DNA of 64,000 nt from Litsea cubeba. Its lineage: Eukaryota > Streptophyta > Magnoliopsida > Laurales > Lauraceae. The notes beneath the pieces are model-generated. The model made no database searches. It was not told where the DNA came from and saw nothing but the letters and a program-made list of their open reading frames with translations. The stretch lies in contig CM022945.1 in NCBI GenBank assembly GCA_012931725.1, forward strand, positions 151,663,583 through 151,727,582, read 5' to 3'. Position numbers and translations under genes: made by a program. How positions within the stretch are numbered: position 1 is the first letter of the stretch; every line of letters starts with the position of its first letter. Below are positions 22,603 through 34,800 of the stretch, piece after piece.

Positions 22603-25446
22603 GTGCATGATGGCCTTAGTCCCTGGAGAAAAGGAGCCGGGGCATGTATGGTAGAACTTGACAAGAAGCTCGACGAGATTGGTCGAAACCCAGAAAAGAA
22701 GAGCATCCAAGACCTAGCCGAGATCAGGATCGATCTGCTCGACCCGGACAGGTTCTTCCTGCTTGGCAACCAGCTTGCCGATCCCGAAAGGATCGAGCTC
22801 TCTAGATTCTTGATGCAAAATAGGGATGTCTTCGCTTGGACTCTGAGCGAGATGCCTGGTATCTACCCCGAGGTCATGTGTCACAAACTAAACGTGGATC
22901 CTAAACACAAGCCCGTGATGCAAAAATCCCGCAGATCAGGTTTGCCATAGACAGAAGCCGTGGCTGAGGAGGTCGACAGGTTGCTGGAGGCCGAAGCAAT
23001 CAGGGAGGTCCAGTACTCGGACTGGTTAGCCAATACGGTGGTTGTCAAGAAGAAAACCGGCAAGTGGAGAGTGTGCGTCGACTTCACCGACCTCAATAAA
23101 GCTTGCCCGAAGGACAGCTTCCCGCTCCTGAAGATCGATCAGATGATCGACGCCACCGCTGGCCACGATAGGATGAGTTTCCTCGACGCCTATTGAGGAT
23201 ACCACCAGATCCTAATGTATGAGCCAGACGAGGAGAAAACTGTTAGTTTTATGGACTCAATCCAGTAGATGATATAATAAATTGATTAATTTCTTTATTT
23301 ATCAGTATATTCATGTTTTCCTTTCATAAGATGAATGGTGATTTATTATATACTTATGCATAACCAATACGAATGACATGATGGTTCATGAGATGAACCG
23401 GAGTCCATAAGTATATTAGATGTAACACATGTGTATGGATGAGATCTACATACGGGAGACATGTGTGACAAATCTTATACTTAAATATCTTCACAACCAG
23501 TGATGAGACTGGACATCTCATACTGACAAGGTTGCAACACTTTGATCACTATGAGATAGTGTGATTTGTCTCGATCATCAGAATGTAAGATTTTGGATCA
23601 TAGTGCTGGTACATTGGATGTATTGAAGGACCATGAGAAGCACCTTATAAACACTGTCTTTACTTTAAGGTCTGCTCTCATAATTCCCTAGCAATAGGCT
23701 CTCAATCCTGAGACATTAATGAACTCAAGTTTCTATCTATTCATTTGCTTTGAGTCACCAATGAGTGAGGCCAACTGTAGGTCAACACCTCGGTGATTTG
23801 GGTACGTGGTAGTAGAGCTGTGGAAACATTCAATGGTCAAGATGGAATCTATCTCTAATATCCCCTTGTGCCAGTTAATGGATTTATCATTGGTAAGTGC
23901 GCACCCATTCCGATTAAGAGTTAATTGGAAAGGTACCTATGATCATTATAATTAATTGGGCCTCAAGGATAATAAGATATGGATCTAGTTTGAAAGACAG
24001 GTCCAATTGATCCATGGATATTGATAGAGGGGTCTACTTGTGGTAATGTGGAAGTTTAGGGTCTTCTATGTAATATTCCTAAGACTGGAGTTCAATTGCA
24101 TTTATATAGTGGAGTTATTTGCAATTAACTGTTGGCCCGGATTACACATGAGATGTGGGGTCGCGTGTCCCAGTTGGAGCCAGCTTTCTAAGGAATCCCT
24201 AGTGGTCCCCACGCTAGCCCAATTATTAGAAAGTATCTAATTCTAGTTGAACTCTAAAAGGAAAGTTACTATTTCTATTTGAAGTAAGACTTCTAATAGT
24301 GGTAATAGTAAACTTACTAATTTTAGTAGAAGTGAGACTTCTATTTTAATTAGAAAGGAATTGGAAAGTTACTAATCATATTTGAAGTGAGACTTCTAAT
24401 TATGATATGATAAGTTACTAATTAATGGAAGTAAGACTTCTATTGTAATTAGTAAAGAAGAGGTTACTAAAAGTTATAAATATAGAGGACAAAAAGGAGC
24501 CTGGATGTCCATGAATAATCCTACCCTAGGATTCACGCCCAAGGCCTTCTTGTGCAAGAGTTGCACATGCTCCTTCTTCTCTCCCTCTTCTAGTTCTCTT
24601 TCTAGTTCCTCCCTAGAGTTCTTTGTAGTTTTCTCTTGGAGATCCCACCATCTTCTTGAGAAAAAGGAGAATCTGATACGGGTCATAGCGTGGAAGATCA
24701 AGAGGTCTTGGAGATTCCTATTTGATTAGTGAAAGCGTTTCATCATCAAAGAAAGACGCAACTTCTCCATTAGAGCACAACCGAGCTCCAAAGGTATAAT
24801 CCACTTCCTTGCATGTTATAAATTATTATGGATGCTTATTAATTGCTGTTTCTATCTTCTAGATAAATTGTTTTACTGATCATGATGGCTGAGATTGAGG
24901 ACATGAATCTTGGATTGGATTTTATAGACTTCTGGATAGTTGATCCCTGCGTCAAGTGGGTCAAAAGTTTTTGAAACCTATCCTAGAGGCCCACCCTATT
25001 TCCAACAAAAACCACGTTCATAACGCCCCGAGGCACTTATTGTTACAAGGTGATGCCCTTTGGATTGAAGAACGCGGGGGCAACCTACCAACGGCTCGTC
25101 ACCAAGATGTTACAGGCTCAGCTCTGTAGGACTGTCGAAGTGTATATTGACGACATGGTCGTCAAGTCCAAGCAGTCTCATGACCAGCTAGCAGACTTGG
25201 CTTAAGTTTTTGCCATACTGAGGGAGTTCAAGCTCAAGTTGAACGCCTCCAAGTGCGCCTTAGACGTTGCTTCCGGCAAGTTCCTCGGAAGTTTAGTCAC
25301 TCGGAGAGGAATAAAGGCCAATCCAGACCAGATCACGGCGATCCTGGAAGTCCAGAGCCCGACAACCACTAAGGAAGTTCAAAAGCTGACCGGCATGGCC
25401 GCCGCACTCAATCAATTCATCAGCAGATCATCAGATAAGTGCAGGC
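22603..25446 (+). pseudogene. Reverse transcriptase of Gypsy A, split by a solo LTR
   Basis: The first part (22603-23240) has MPGIYPEVMCHKL, then LEAEAIREVQYSDWLANT, WRVCVDFTDLNKACPKDS and MSFLDAY. The second part (25013-25446) has VMPFGLKNAGATYQRL, the catalytic box YIDDMVVKS, LKLNASKCA and a full thumb-side segment ending KLTGMAAALNQF. Three stops lie at 22948-22950, 23194-23196 and 25203-25205, each where B has glutamine or arginine. The gene is cut by the solo LTR at 23241-25007 and then by the CACTA element at 25447. Confidence 0.92.
23241..25007 (+). mobile_element. Solo LTR inserted in Gypsy A reverse transcriptase
   Basis: It starts TGTTAGTTTTATGG and ends TTTCCAACA. The duplication aaaac is at 23236-23240 and 25008-25012, and joining the flanks restores the alignment to B. 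The ends TGTTAG...CCAACA suit a Copia LTR. A TATA box (tataaata) is at 24475-24482. Around 24260-24450 a unit like agttactaat...gaagtgagacttctaat repeats about five times. Frames at 24040-24240 and 24505-24729 lie in the LTR and are not taken as genes. Confidence 0.9.
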
Positions 25447-26400
25447 CACTACAAGAAAGCTAGCTTTTAGTGGCGACTTTTTTAGCCGCGGTCTAATTTT
25501 TGCCACTAAAAACCCACCTTTAGTGGCAAAAATTTGATGTCGCCACTGAAGGTATTTTAATGCCCACTTTTAGTGGCAACTTATATGTCGTAGCTAAATT
25601 TCGCCACTAATTCCTTGGCTGGGAAGTTTTGGCGCCATGGGAATTTGGAGGGAAAGAGATTTAGTGGCAAGTATTAATTTATTGCCACTAATTGTGTATG
25701 GTTTTAGTGACAACTTGTTATGATCGCCACTAATGTCTTAGATTCTTACATTTAGCCGCGGTATATTTTTTGCCACTGTATGTTTTATTTTTTGTGGCTA
25801 CTTTATATTGCCACTAAAGATATCTCACAAGAAAGTTGACTTTTAATGGCAACTTTTTTTGCCATAATTTAATTTTCACCACTAAAGACTCACCTTCAGT
25901 GGCAAAGCTTGATGTTGACACTAAAGGTATTATGTGATCACATTTAATGACAACTTATATGTTGTAGCTAAAGGTCATTTTGGAGGGGGAGGAGATTTAG
26001 TGATAAGTTTTCTTTTTTTGCCACTAATAGTCTAGGATTTTAGTGGCAACCTTTTATTTTCGTGGCTAGATGCTTTGTTGTCTTATTTTCGCCACCTTTT
26101 GCGGCGACCTTCTATTGCCACTAAAAATATATTATATGAAAGCTAGCTTTTAGTGGCGACACTTTTAGCCATAATTTATTTTTGCCACAAAAGACTCACT
26201 TAGTGAAGGTATTATAGTGATCCCATTTAGTGGCAACTTATATGTCGTGGCTAAAGGTCATTGGCAGGAAAAAGAGATAAGTGGCGAGTTTTAATCTTTC
26301 ACCACTAATGTGGTCTAAGAGTCTAGGAGTTTAGCAACATCCTTGTTTCATAGCTAATTTCTTAGGTGTCTTACTTTTAGCTATACTTTTTTATGGGGCA
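25447..26400. repeat. Left subterminal repeat array of the CACTA element
   Basis: The motifs ttttagtggcaac and gccactaaaa occur in both orientations about twenty times. In En/Spm elements such motifs bind the element-encoded subterminal protein; that role is inferred here. Confidence 0.85.
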
Positions 26401-27565
26401 TCGTCAAATTTTACTTTGATTGGGGTGGGTGCCATTGTACGACTGATCACCCACTATCAAAGATGCCAACAAAGTCTTCCAGCATAATCAATGAGTCTTA
26501 AAATCAAGTTGGGTTGAGATTTGAGCTAAAAAAATATACTGATGAGCGAAATTGAGGGCATCAGTACACTACGCGCGTGACTAAAATAAGTGCGGAGCTC
26601 CATTATGAATCAACCATCTTTCTTACGCTAAGGCATGGATGAGAATCACGGTATTGGTCGATCCCAATAAATGACACCATTACGGTCTCGACCACGTAAT
26701 GTTCTCTATCCTGCACAGTCGTTGTGGCGTAAAATATTTTTACTCCAAAAAAAACCGAGAAAATATATCCTAAGTAATCCATAACATTATAAATTGCTAG
26801 AGAATGATGTTGATTTCCATTAGTAACAACTATAAAGTAAAATATTGGCCCCTAAATCATACCATCTGGTATCACTGTTTAAGCTTTATCAATTTAATAT
26901 GCTCATATTATAATTTTTCCTGGTCTTCTTTTTAATTTACGGGCCAATTATGTAGCCCACATTGGCTACAAGAACACTGGCTACTTGAACTTTTTTCTTA
27001 ATAATTTATTGAAATTTTTTAAAATAATAAATATGACATTGAACCCATCTCCTATAGGAATAAAATCTATTTGAGGCCTTATTAGGGAGGCATTTGTTAT
27101 GAGTGGTTTAGTTTTTTTATAAGTGGGTTCTATCACTGGGGTGTAGGTCAAGAAAAAATCTCAATACCCGATGGGATTTTCATTAGAGTGACTACTATGA
27201 AGCATTTGAATTTTACCTTTTATATTTTTAATTCAGGTGACTTAATAAGTGATAAATCCGATAAGCTCAATTTTAGTTCGATTAAAATTTATTGAGGACC
27301 CACATCAAGAGGAGGCATTTATTTTTAAAGGCTTATATTTTTATAAGTAGGCTCACTATAAAATCTTTCAATTAAAAAAAATAACTTGGGTCCATTAGAT
27401 AAAAGAGGGGGATTCTCCAAGGACCTGGTCCTACCATCATATATATTTTTTATTCAGATGGCTTAAAACTTAAAAGTGATAAATTTGATGGACCCAATTT
27501 TAGTTTGATTAAAATTTTTTTAGGGCCAATATCAAGAGGAGGCCTTTATTTTTAATGGCTTATGT

Positions 27566-27665
27566 CACTACTAGAAAAACTCTTTTTTGCGGAGGGAAAA
27601 TCGGGCGGCCGCTTGAAGCGGTCGCAGAATGCGTCGTTAGCGACCGCCGATAGCGGTCGCTAAAT
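27566..27665 (+). mobile_element. Terminus of a second, nested CACTA element
   Basis: CACTACTAGAAAAAC is a typical CACTA end. It is followed by CG-rich subterminal motifs (gcggtcgc, agcgaccgc) quite unlike the ttagtggc motifs of the outer element. No matching right end (tctagtagtg) was found, so this copy is truncated or its other end is diverged. Confidence 0.6.
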
Positions 27666-27916
27666 CCAAAACCCACTTTTACATCAGTTTTTCCTTCCTT
27701 CCTTCCCACATTTTTCCCCCCCTCCTCCCGCGCTCTGCCCTCCCCCAAAACCCACTTTTTTTTCATTCCCGCGCTCCAACCCTAATCGATTTTTAGCCCT
27801 CTCGCCCCCTCCGTCTCTCTTCTTCTTCACTCTCCCCCAATCGATGGGCATGGCAGCGAGATTGACATCGTCTCTCTTCCTCTCTCTCTGCTAATTGACC
27901 GGTACGGCAGCGAAGA

Positions 27917-28252
27917 TTGACACCGTCTTTTCCTCTCGCTCTCTCAATCAACAGGCTGGGCATGGCATCCATCATAGCACTCAGAGATGGTGTCTTCGCA
28001 CCGGCGGGCAGCAGTGACCTCTATTCTCCGGCTAAGGAGAAGGCCGCCAACAGAGGCGATTATGATAGCTGCCTCTGCTGCGGCGGATCCAGAGTTCCCC
28101 AAGTTCCACAAGGAAGAAAACGATGCATCACTTTCCTCTCCCAACATGGAGGAGATTTTTCTCGATTCCAAGCAGGGTCTTGAAATCGATCCAGAGCCTT
28201 TTCTAACTTGGGTTCTTCTCCGAATACCCGTAAATCTCTGGCCAAGCACATA
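27917..28252 (+). other. Possible captured exon inside the CACTA element, unknown product
   Basis: The stretch is CG-rich amid AT-rich sequence and has overlapping open frames. The frame from 27987 contains ADPEFPKFHKEEND and MEEIFLDSKQGLEIDPEPF, with acidic and hydrophobic spacing unlike random sequence. A donor-like gtaaat follows near 28228. I do not recognise the protein. It could be the first exon of a host gene carried by the transposon, or the start of an element gene. Confidence 0.35.
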
Positions 28253-29344
28253 ACTTGAAGAAGAAGAAGAAAAGGCCCGCCTCTGGTATTGTACCTACTC
28301 TAAGCCCACGCTGTTTTTCATAATAATCATAAAAGATCCTCTTTTTCTTCCATTTACTGATTTTACAGCTATGGGTTCTTGAAAACTTAGCTTCTTTTTT
28401 CTGTTTGTGGAAGCTTTTCTCCGGTTGCTTTCTGGAGAGCAACTCTTAAAAAAAATCCTGTTTTTCCCTTTAATCTAATGATTTTAATGATATAGGTTCT
28501 TGAAAATTCCTCATTTTTCTACTTTGGATATATGGAGTAAATGCAATTCCAGATCTTATCATCTGTTGATTATTGTTGTGGAATAGTGGATACTAGCAAT
28601 AATCAGGGAGAGCTGTGGAATTGTGGATTTAAAAAAAAATAATACTAAAGGCTGTGCTAATGCAGATGCAGTCACTGATAAGGGAGTTGAGTGCAGGCCT
28701 TCTTCCTCTCCACGAAACATTTGTTGTATTGGTTCGATTGTTTGGTTCTAAAGGCTGCTGGAACAATATCAACTACATTTCATTTCAATCATCTTCTTAG
28801 TGTGTAGGTAAGGCCAGAAGTCACTTTCTAATAAATAACCCATTTGTTTCAGTGATGCTCGTGTTCTTCTTTGTTTATATATGGCTTATTTCAGCCAACT
28901 AAATTAGCATATCATACCAGTCCTCAGATTGAAGCATGAGCTCTGTATACTTTATTTTTTAGGTTGCTTAGATTACCTTTCTCAATATCAGTAAAATTTT
29001 TAATTGTCTTAAGAAACAGTGATACCTTTTACCCAATCTAGTGGGGTGTTTGTTACCAATTTTCCGGCTTATTACTCATAATGAAGAGAGCCCAACTAAA
29101 TAAAATCTAAAGAAGAACCCACCTAACAAGGTGTAATTTAGAGTGAGAAAGTGACCCAGTTTGGGTTTTTTGTTATTGAAGTTCCTATTCCATTCCCACC
29201 CAACAAAGAAGAATTGATGGAAACCCATCAACTAAATTGTATTTCACAAACTCTCTTTCCAACCACACAAACAAAACCTAGAAGAAATCTCACCTATACT
29301 AGTGTTTGCTGCTTTCTAAACTTCCTAATAGGATTAACACAAAA

Positions 29345-29358
29345 ACACACACACACAC

Positions 29359-29404
<46 letters not shown>
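29345..29404. repeat. (AC)n-(GA)n microsatellite
   Basis: About 14 bases of AC repeats are followed by 46 bases of GA repeats with one interruption. Confidence 0.95.
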
Positions 29405-29407
<3 letters not shown>

Positions 29408-30549
29408 TCATGGTACCTGAGACAACCAGTGCAAGGCACTGAGGCTGACTGCCACATGTAGCTTCCTCTTTGGGAAGAGTCAATGGTAGAACATGGGGGG
29501 AGAAACAATCTTAAAAGTCTGCTTGCTTGGTTGTGAGGGCATACAAATAGGATTAGCATTTGTAGTAGTAGTGTTACCGGATATCATGAATCCACTCTCA
29601 ATGTTTTTTAACAGTATTCTTGTTTGATGTGTATTGAAGGGTAGTCTGGTTCAATTGATTCATCCCTTTTTCTTCACCCCCTTGATGTCAACAAGGGGGG
29701 AAGACTTCATAAGTGGTATTTGGGCCTAAAAATGTTGACAACAGTCTGCATGCATTATGTTCAGACTTCAGAAACATTCACAGGCCTACACCAATTTAAT
29801 GCAGTGAAATGAAGTAAGCAAGTCTATGCCTTTGTCAACACACTATGTTTCAAAAGGCTGCACTGTAAGTACAAGGAATGATACCATTAAATTAGTGTCA
29901 TGGTGGCCATTTGTCAGGTGGGATCTGGATTGAGTTTGCAATATGGCCCAAAAGTAGCATAGAGGATAAAAGGACAATAAATTAGAGGGTTCCAATTTAT
30001 TTCCCTCTTTCACACAGAAACAAACACCATTAACCATTGCGAACAACATGTGAAGGATGATGTTAGACTGACTCATGAACATTGCATTCTTCATCCTTTA
30101 GCAAAGAAAAGTTCCTCCTGTTGCATGTTAGAATAGAAAGAGAGTAGACCATGTTGGGAGAACTCATTGCTTTGCATATGTGAGAATTCATGTCTATTTC
30201 CAGTTAAAAAGGATACTCACTTCCTCAATGATTGCTTAAAAGCTAACTACTATCATTCTCACAGCTGTTGATCTTGCTGCTACTGCTACTGCTACTGCTT
30301 CTACTACTAGCTGGACATGAAGGAAAAAAGGTGCACACAGGTCTCAACATATGTCCCATCAAGGAAGAACCGAGTTACATGGCAAAAAAGAAAAAAAAAA
30401 CAGTAAACAAGTATCTCCAAATTAAAAAGCTTATGTGTTAGGATGAAAAGCTCTAGTTACATTGATGTATTACCTTGCATCTATGTTTACTTCCTCTTAA
30501 AATACCGTGCAGCAAAAATTTACTCTCGAGGAGCATTCCCATATCCAGG

Positions 30550-31548
30550 AAGCCTCGAGACTATCGACATAGGCTGCATAAAGATCATTATTGCAAGTAC
30601 GACACAGATGAAATGAGACTCGAGAATCCCCCCTCAAGTGTGAGCAGCAATGATTGGGTTGATCTTGTTAGGTATTTCGGATCCGAAGAACTCACGGTAT
30701 GGATGTTAATTAAGTTATATTGTCTACCCTTTCAATATATCATTTATACATGTATTGCTTATAATTTATGGTTCCTGAATGCAGAAAATTAGCAATAGAA
30801 ACAAGGAGAACAGGAAAAAGCAGACTATTGGCCATATTGCCGGGACAAAGGCTTTTGCTCGAATCAGCTATGATAGTGTAAATTTCACTATAGTATTTAG
30901 AACAATATATTTATTAAATAAATATTATATGTGTTAACTTGTGTAATGACAGCATGATCTTGAGATGGGGAACGAGCCTTCCCGGACTAAGTTGTGGTTC
31001 ACTACCCGATTTAGCGAGAAGAAAGGCACTTGGGTGGATTCGAGTTCCCAGGAAGTCTATGTAACTTATTGTTCCATTCTTTATCTCCATTTCAATTTTT
31101 TATATTATATATATCACTAAATTGATTGATAATAAAAATTGATTGTTGAATGTAGGACAAGCTTAAGAAGCTAGAGTCTCAACCATTGGAGGAGGGCATT
31201 CCTCCCATGATTGAGGATGAGAGGTTTGAGGCAGTGCTTGGACCAGAGCGATCGGCATATATACGTGGTCGTGGGGCTGGTCCAAAGCCCACGACATGTA
31301 CAGCTGGGCAGCGGATCCGTGCGCAACTAGAAAGGGAGAATGAGGAGTTCAGGAGGCGAGCTGAGGAGGATAGAAGGCTCTTCGAGGAGATGGAAAAGGA
31401 GAAAAGAGAGATAGCTTTATGACTAGAGCCCCTAGAGTCCCAGGTAGCCTCGCAGCAAGCACAGATGCATGAGGTGCAAGCTTCAGTAAAGTCTCAATTC
31501 ATCACCCTCTTCCAGCAGTTCAAAGATAGAGGGCAAATTCCGATGTGA
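30550..31548 (+). pseudogene. Plant transposase-family gene (Ptta/En/Spm, PF03004-like), four exons, 5' incomplete
   Basis: Exon 1 (about 30550-30696) encodes YDTDEMRLENPPSSVSSNDW. Exon 2 (30785-30877) begins KISNRNKENRKKQ and includes AGTKAFA. Exon 3 (30953-31060) includes LWFTTRFSEKKGTWVD. Exon 4 from 31156 includes FEAVLGPERSAYIRGRG and an acidic/basic helix. Every junction is GT...AG and in phase 0. The motifs match the plant En/Spm-associated Transposase_24 family, as I recall it. A TGA at 31420-31422 interrupts exon 4; the same frame then runs on to a stop at 31546-31548 with a further helical stretch. The N-terminal exons were not found. Confidence 0.7.
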
Positions 31549-31799
31549 TTCATAACTAGTCAAAAGACCAAGATCATAGTTTTTATATTTTATTTCAGGT
31601 TTTATTTGATTATGATGATGTGAACTTAACTTTTGCTAGTTAAATACGTTGGAATTTAATGATTTTGAATTTGAAGTTATGTTGCAATACCTGATGGTGA
31701 TTGAAGATTTTACTGCTTTCATCTTGTATAAGCAGGTTCGTGAAAAGCAGATAAATGGAAAGAAAATAAATTTAATAAATTAAAATTATTTTTTATTTA

Positions 31800-32392
31800 T
31801 TTTTAGTTCTAAACTTTTAGTCGCGGCAACAAGTAGCTAGTATGAGTATGAGATAAGTTGCCACTAAAACATGAACTTTTAGCTGCAACTGTAAGTCGCC
31901 ACTAAATGTACCTTTAAAACTGCTATAACTAATACTTTTAGTGTCAATTTTGTGCTTGTGGCTAAAAGTCTTTTTTTTTGCGGCAACAATAAGTCGCAGC
32001 TAAAAGTTAAATATTTAGCAGCGACTTGTAGTCGCAGCTAAAAGTTTAAACATTTAGCTGCGACTACAAGTTGCCGCTAAAAACTACGCTTTCATGTGCT
32101 TATGATATTTTTTTTAGCTGCGACTTTGTAATTTTAGTGGAAATTATTTTTTCAATTAGCGGCGGTAAATCTTGTCACTAAATATGAGACTTTTAGTGAC
32201 AATTTTAGTGTCGCGGCTAAAACTTTAACATTTAGCTGCGACATTTGGAAATTGCGGCTAAAACAATTAGTGACAGCACTATTAGCGACAGCTTAGCCGC
32301 GAGAAAAATATTGCCACTAAAACTTTTAGTGGCGACTTTGAGACCTTTAGCTGCGAAAAATTTCACGGCAAAATGCCAACTTTCTTGTAGTG
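31800..32392. repeat. Right subterminal repeat array of the CACTA element
   Basis: Motifs ttttagtggc, agctgcgac and gccactaaaa are packed up to the right terminal repeat. They match the left array in kind but include more ttagctgcgac forms. Confidence 0.85.
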
Positions 32393-32395
32393 GGC

Positions 32396-32935
32396 CTTTC
32401 TTTCAGCTTTTAAGAAAAAAACCTAAAATTTCAATGGACCCCTGAGTGCGACCAAGCACTACAGACACTCAAAACCTATCTCTCTTCACCACCCTTGCTC
32501 TCTACTCCAACCCGAGGGGAGACGTTGTATTTGTATCTAGCAGTCTCGGATCATGCGGTGAGTTTTGTCCTAGTTAAAGAGGAAGATAAGATGCAAAAGC
32601 CGATCTATTACACGAGCAAGATCCTTCTTGACGCCCAGACCAGATACCTCTTGCTAGAGAAGCTCGCGTTGGCACTCGTTAGTGCCTCTCGCAAGCTCTC
32701 TCATTACTTCCAGTCTCATACCATTGTGGTTGTTACGGAGCATCCACTTAGGTCTATTTTAAAAAAAGATGACTTTTCAGGCAGAATCTCCAAGTGGGCG
32801 GTTGAACTGGGACAGTATGATATCCAATATCAACCCATGACTGCGATCAAGGCCCAAATTTTGGCAGATTTCATTATCGAGTTCGTTTCTCCGAGTTCGG
32901 CACCAACTCAGCCTGGCACCGAACTGGGGGGCAGA
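32396..32935 (+). pseudogene. RNase H (Gypsy type) of element A
   Basis: From about 32516 the frame reads LYLYLAVSDHAVSFVLVKE, then IYYTSKILLDAQTRY, EKLALALVSASRKLSHYF and VVVTEHPLRSILKK, the standard Gypsy RNase H following reverse transcriptase. The linker between reverse transcriptase and this domain (32396-32515) is frame-broken. The domain is followed by DFSGRISKWAVELGQYDI and a spacer. Confidence 0.88.
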
Positions 32936-33004
32936 GAGCAGGAAAATGAAGTCACCGAGGTCGACGAACTATATCTCGGAGCCAAGCCCTTGACTCAGCA
33001 TGGA

Positions 33005-33370
33005 AAGTCTTCGTCGATGGCTCATCTACTTCCAAGAGAGTTGGCGCCGGCGTAGTCCTCCAATCGCCAGAAGGATTGGTCATCGAACAAGCTCTGACCC
33101 TAGACTTCAAAGCGACAAACAACGAAGCTGAATATGAAGCTCTAATAGCAGGACTAAACAGTGCTCAAATCCTCGGAGCCCGGCAATTGGTGGTCTTCAG
33201 CGACTCATAATTGGTGATAAGCCAACTAACTGGGGACTACCAAGCCCGGGACGACAGGATGGTGGCCTATCTAGCCATCACAAAGAAACTCCTCACTTAG
33301 TTCCAGACAGCCGAAGTCAGGGATGCTAACTCGCATGCTGATGCCCTTGCAAACCTGGCCTCTGCTGTCG
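33005..33370 (+). pseudogene. Second, archaeal-type RNase H of element A
   Basis: The segment reads WKVFVDGSSTSKRVGAG, then NNEAEYEALIAGLNSAQ, FSDS and NSHADALANLASA, the signature of the extra RNase H found in Tat elements. It keeps the acidic NNEAEYEAL motif that element B has lost. Stops at 33208-33210 and 33298-33300 stand where B has glutamine. It lies in a different frame from the preceding RNase H. Confidence 0.88.
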
Positions 33371-33439
33371 AAGCAGGAAAGAAAAGAATTGTTGAGATTG
33401 GGTCGTTGCCGAGATCAAGCTTAAAGCTCCATCCATCTC

Positions 33440-34708
33440 GGCAGATTTTATGCCTTGATCTCGGCCCGAGCTGGATGGACCCAATCACTTCCTATCTCAA
33501 AGATGATAGGCTCCCCGAAGATATAAATGAGGCTCACCGGATCAGGCTCAAAGCAGCTCAATTCTTGCTGTCTCCCGAAGGCAAGCTTTATAGAAAATCT
33601 TTCACTGGCCCCTACCTCCAATGCGTTCATCCGAGCAAGGTTGATGATTTTTTGTATGAGATTCACGAAGGGATTTGTGGAATCTATATCAGAGGACGGT
33701 CACTGGCATACTGAGCTATCAGCCAGGGTTACTGGTGGCCATATATGTAGAAGGACACATCTATATGCCAGGAAGTGCAAGAAGTGCCAGAAGTTTACCC
33801 ATTCCCTTCATCAGCCGGCGCAGGACTTGAGCCACCTCTCCAGCCCGTGGCCCTTCGCCCAATGGGGGCTGGACATCGTGGGACCTCTCCACCGGGCTCC
33901 AGGGAATAAGAGATGGTTGATAGTTGCTACTGATTATTTCACTAAGTGGATAGAAGCAGAACCGCTGTCCTCCATCACCGAAAGGGATTCAAAGAATTAT
34001 GTATGGAAGAATATCATTACGAGGTTTGGCATCCCTAGAACTTTGATCTCGGACAACAGAACTCAGTTCAACTCCAATCTTGTCAAAAGCTTCTGTCAAA
34101 AGCATGGCATCAGAAACCACTACTCCACCCCGGCGTACCCGCAGAGCAATGGTCAGGCCGAGATTTCTAACAAAGTATTGCTTGACGGACTGAAGAGGCG
34201 ACTTGACCGGGCAAAAGGAAGATGGGTAGAGGAGCTCCCTAGTGTTCTAAGGGCGTACATGACGACCCCGAGGCGTTCCATTTCGGCAACACCTTTCTCT
34301 CTAGCCTATGGGATGGAAGCGGTCATTCCCCTTGAGATTGACCTCCCAACCCTGAGGTCAGAGCTTGTTGATCAAGGCCGAAATAAGACAAGCCTAGCCA
34401 TGGAACTAGAATTGGCCGATGAGCGCAGAGAAGAAGCGGCCATACGACTGGCCGACTACTAGCAGCGGCTAGCCAAAGGATACAATGAGAGAGTCAGGGA
34501 GAGGAGGTTCTCGGTGGGAGAACTGGTCTTAAATAAGACACTCCCGGCTGACAGGAATCCAAACGAAGGGAAACTAGCTCCAAACTGGCATGGCCCATTC
34601 AGAGTAATTTCGTAAGCGGGACGATCGTCATACAAACTAGAGGACATAGATGGCAGGTAGTTGCCGCGACCGTGGCATGCAACCCACCTTAAGAAGTTCT
34701 TTTTCTAG
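33440..34708 (+). pseudogene. Integrase of Gypsy A
   Basis: The zinc-binding part has HEGICGIYIRGR (second histidine replaced by tyrosine) and KCKKCQKF. The core has WGLDIVGPLH, then SDNRTQFNS and NGQAEISNKVLLDGLKRRL, giving the D, D, E residues. The C-terminal part includes LAPNWHGPFRV and ATHLKKFFF. Stops lie at 33712-33714, 33748-33750, 34460-34462 and 34658-34660, all but the last clearly glutamine or arginine in B. A frame change occurs between the zinc part and the core near 33770. No chromodomain is visible, as expected for Tat. Confidence 0.92.
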
Positions 34709-34800
34709 AATTGTAATCAGAGTTCCGCGATCAATAAAATTAGCCTTCATTCTATCATCAATTTGCGTCATCAAGTTGTGGAATTCTGCAGCAGCAAAGA

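Larger units (their letters stand above)
25447..32392. mobile_element. CACTA (En/Spm) DNA transposon inserted in Gypsy A
   Basis: The ends are CACTACAAGAAAG and its reverse complement CTTTCTTGTAGTG, a perfect 13-bp terminal repeat. The 3-bp duplication ggc is at 25444-25446 and 32393-32395, and joining the flanks restores B-like coding sequence. Both ends carry dense subterminal copies of ttagtggc / gccactaaa. Inside lie the end of another CACTA element (27566), a possible captured exon and a transposase-family gene. Confidence 0.93.
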
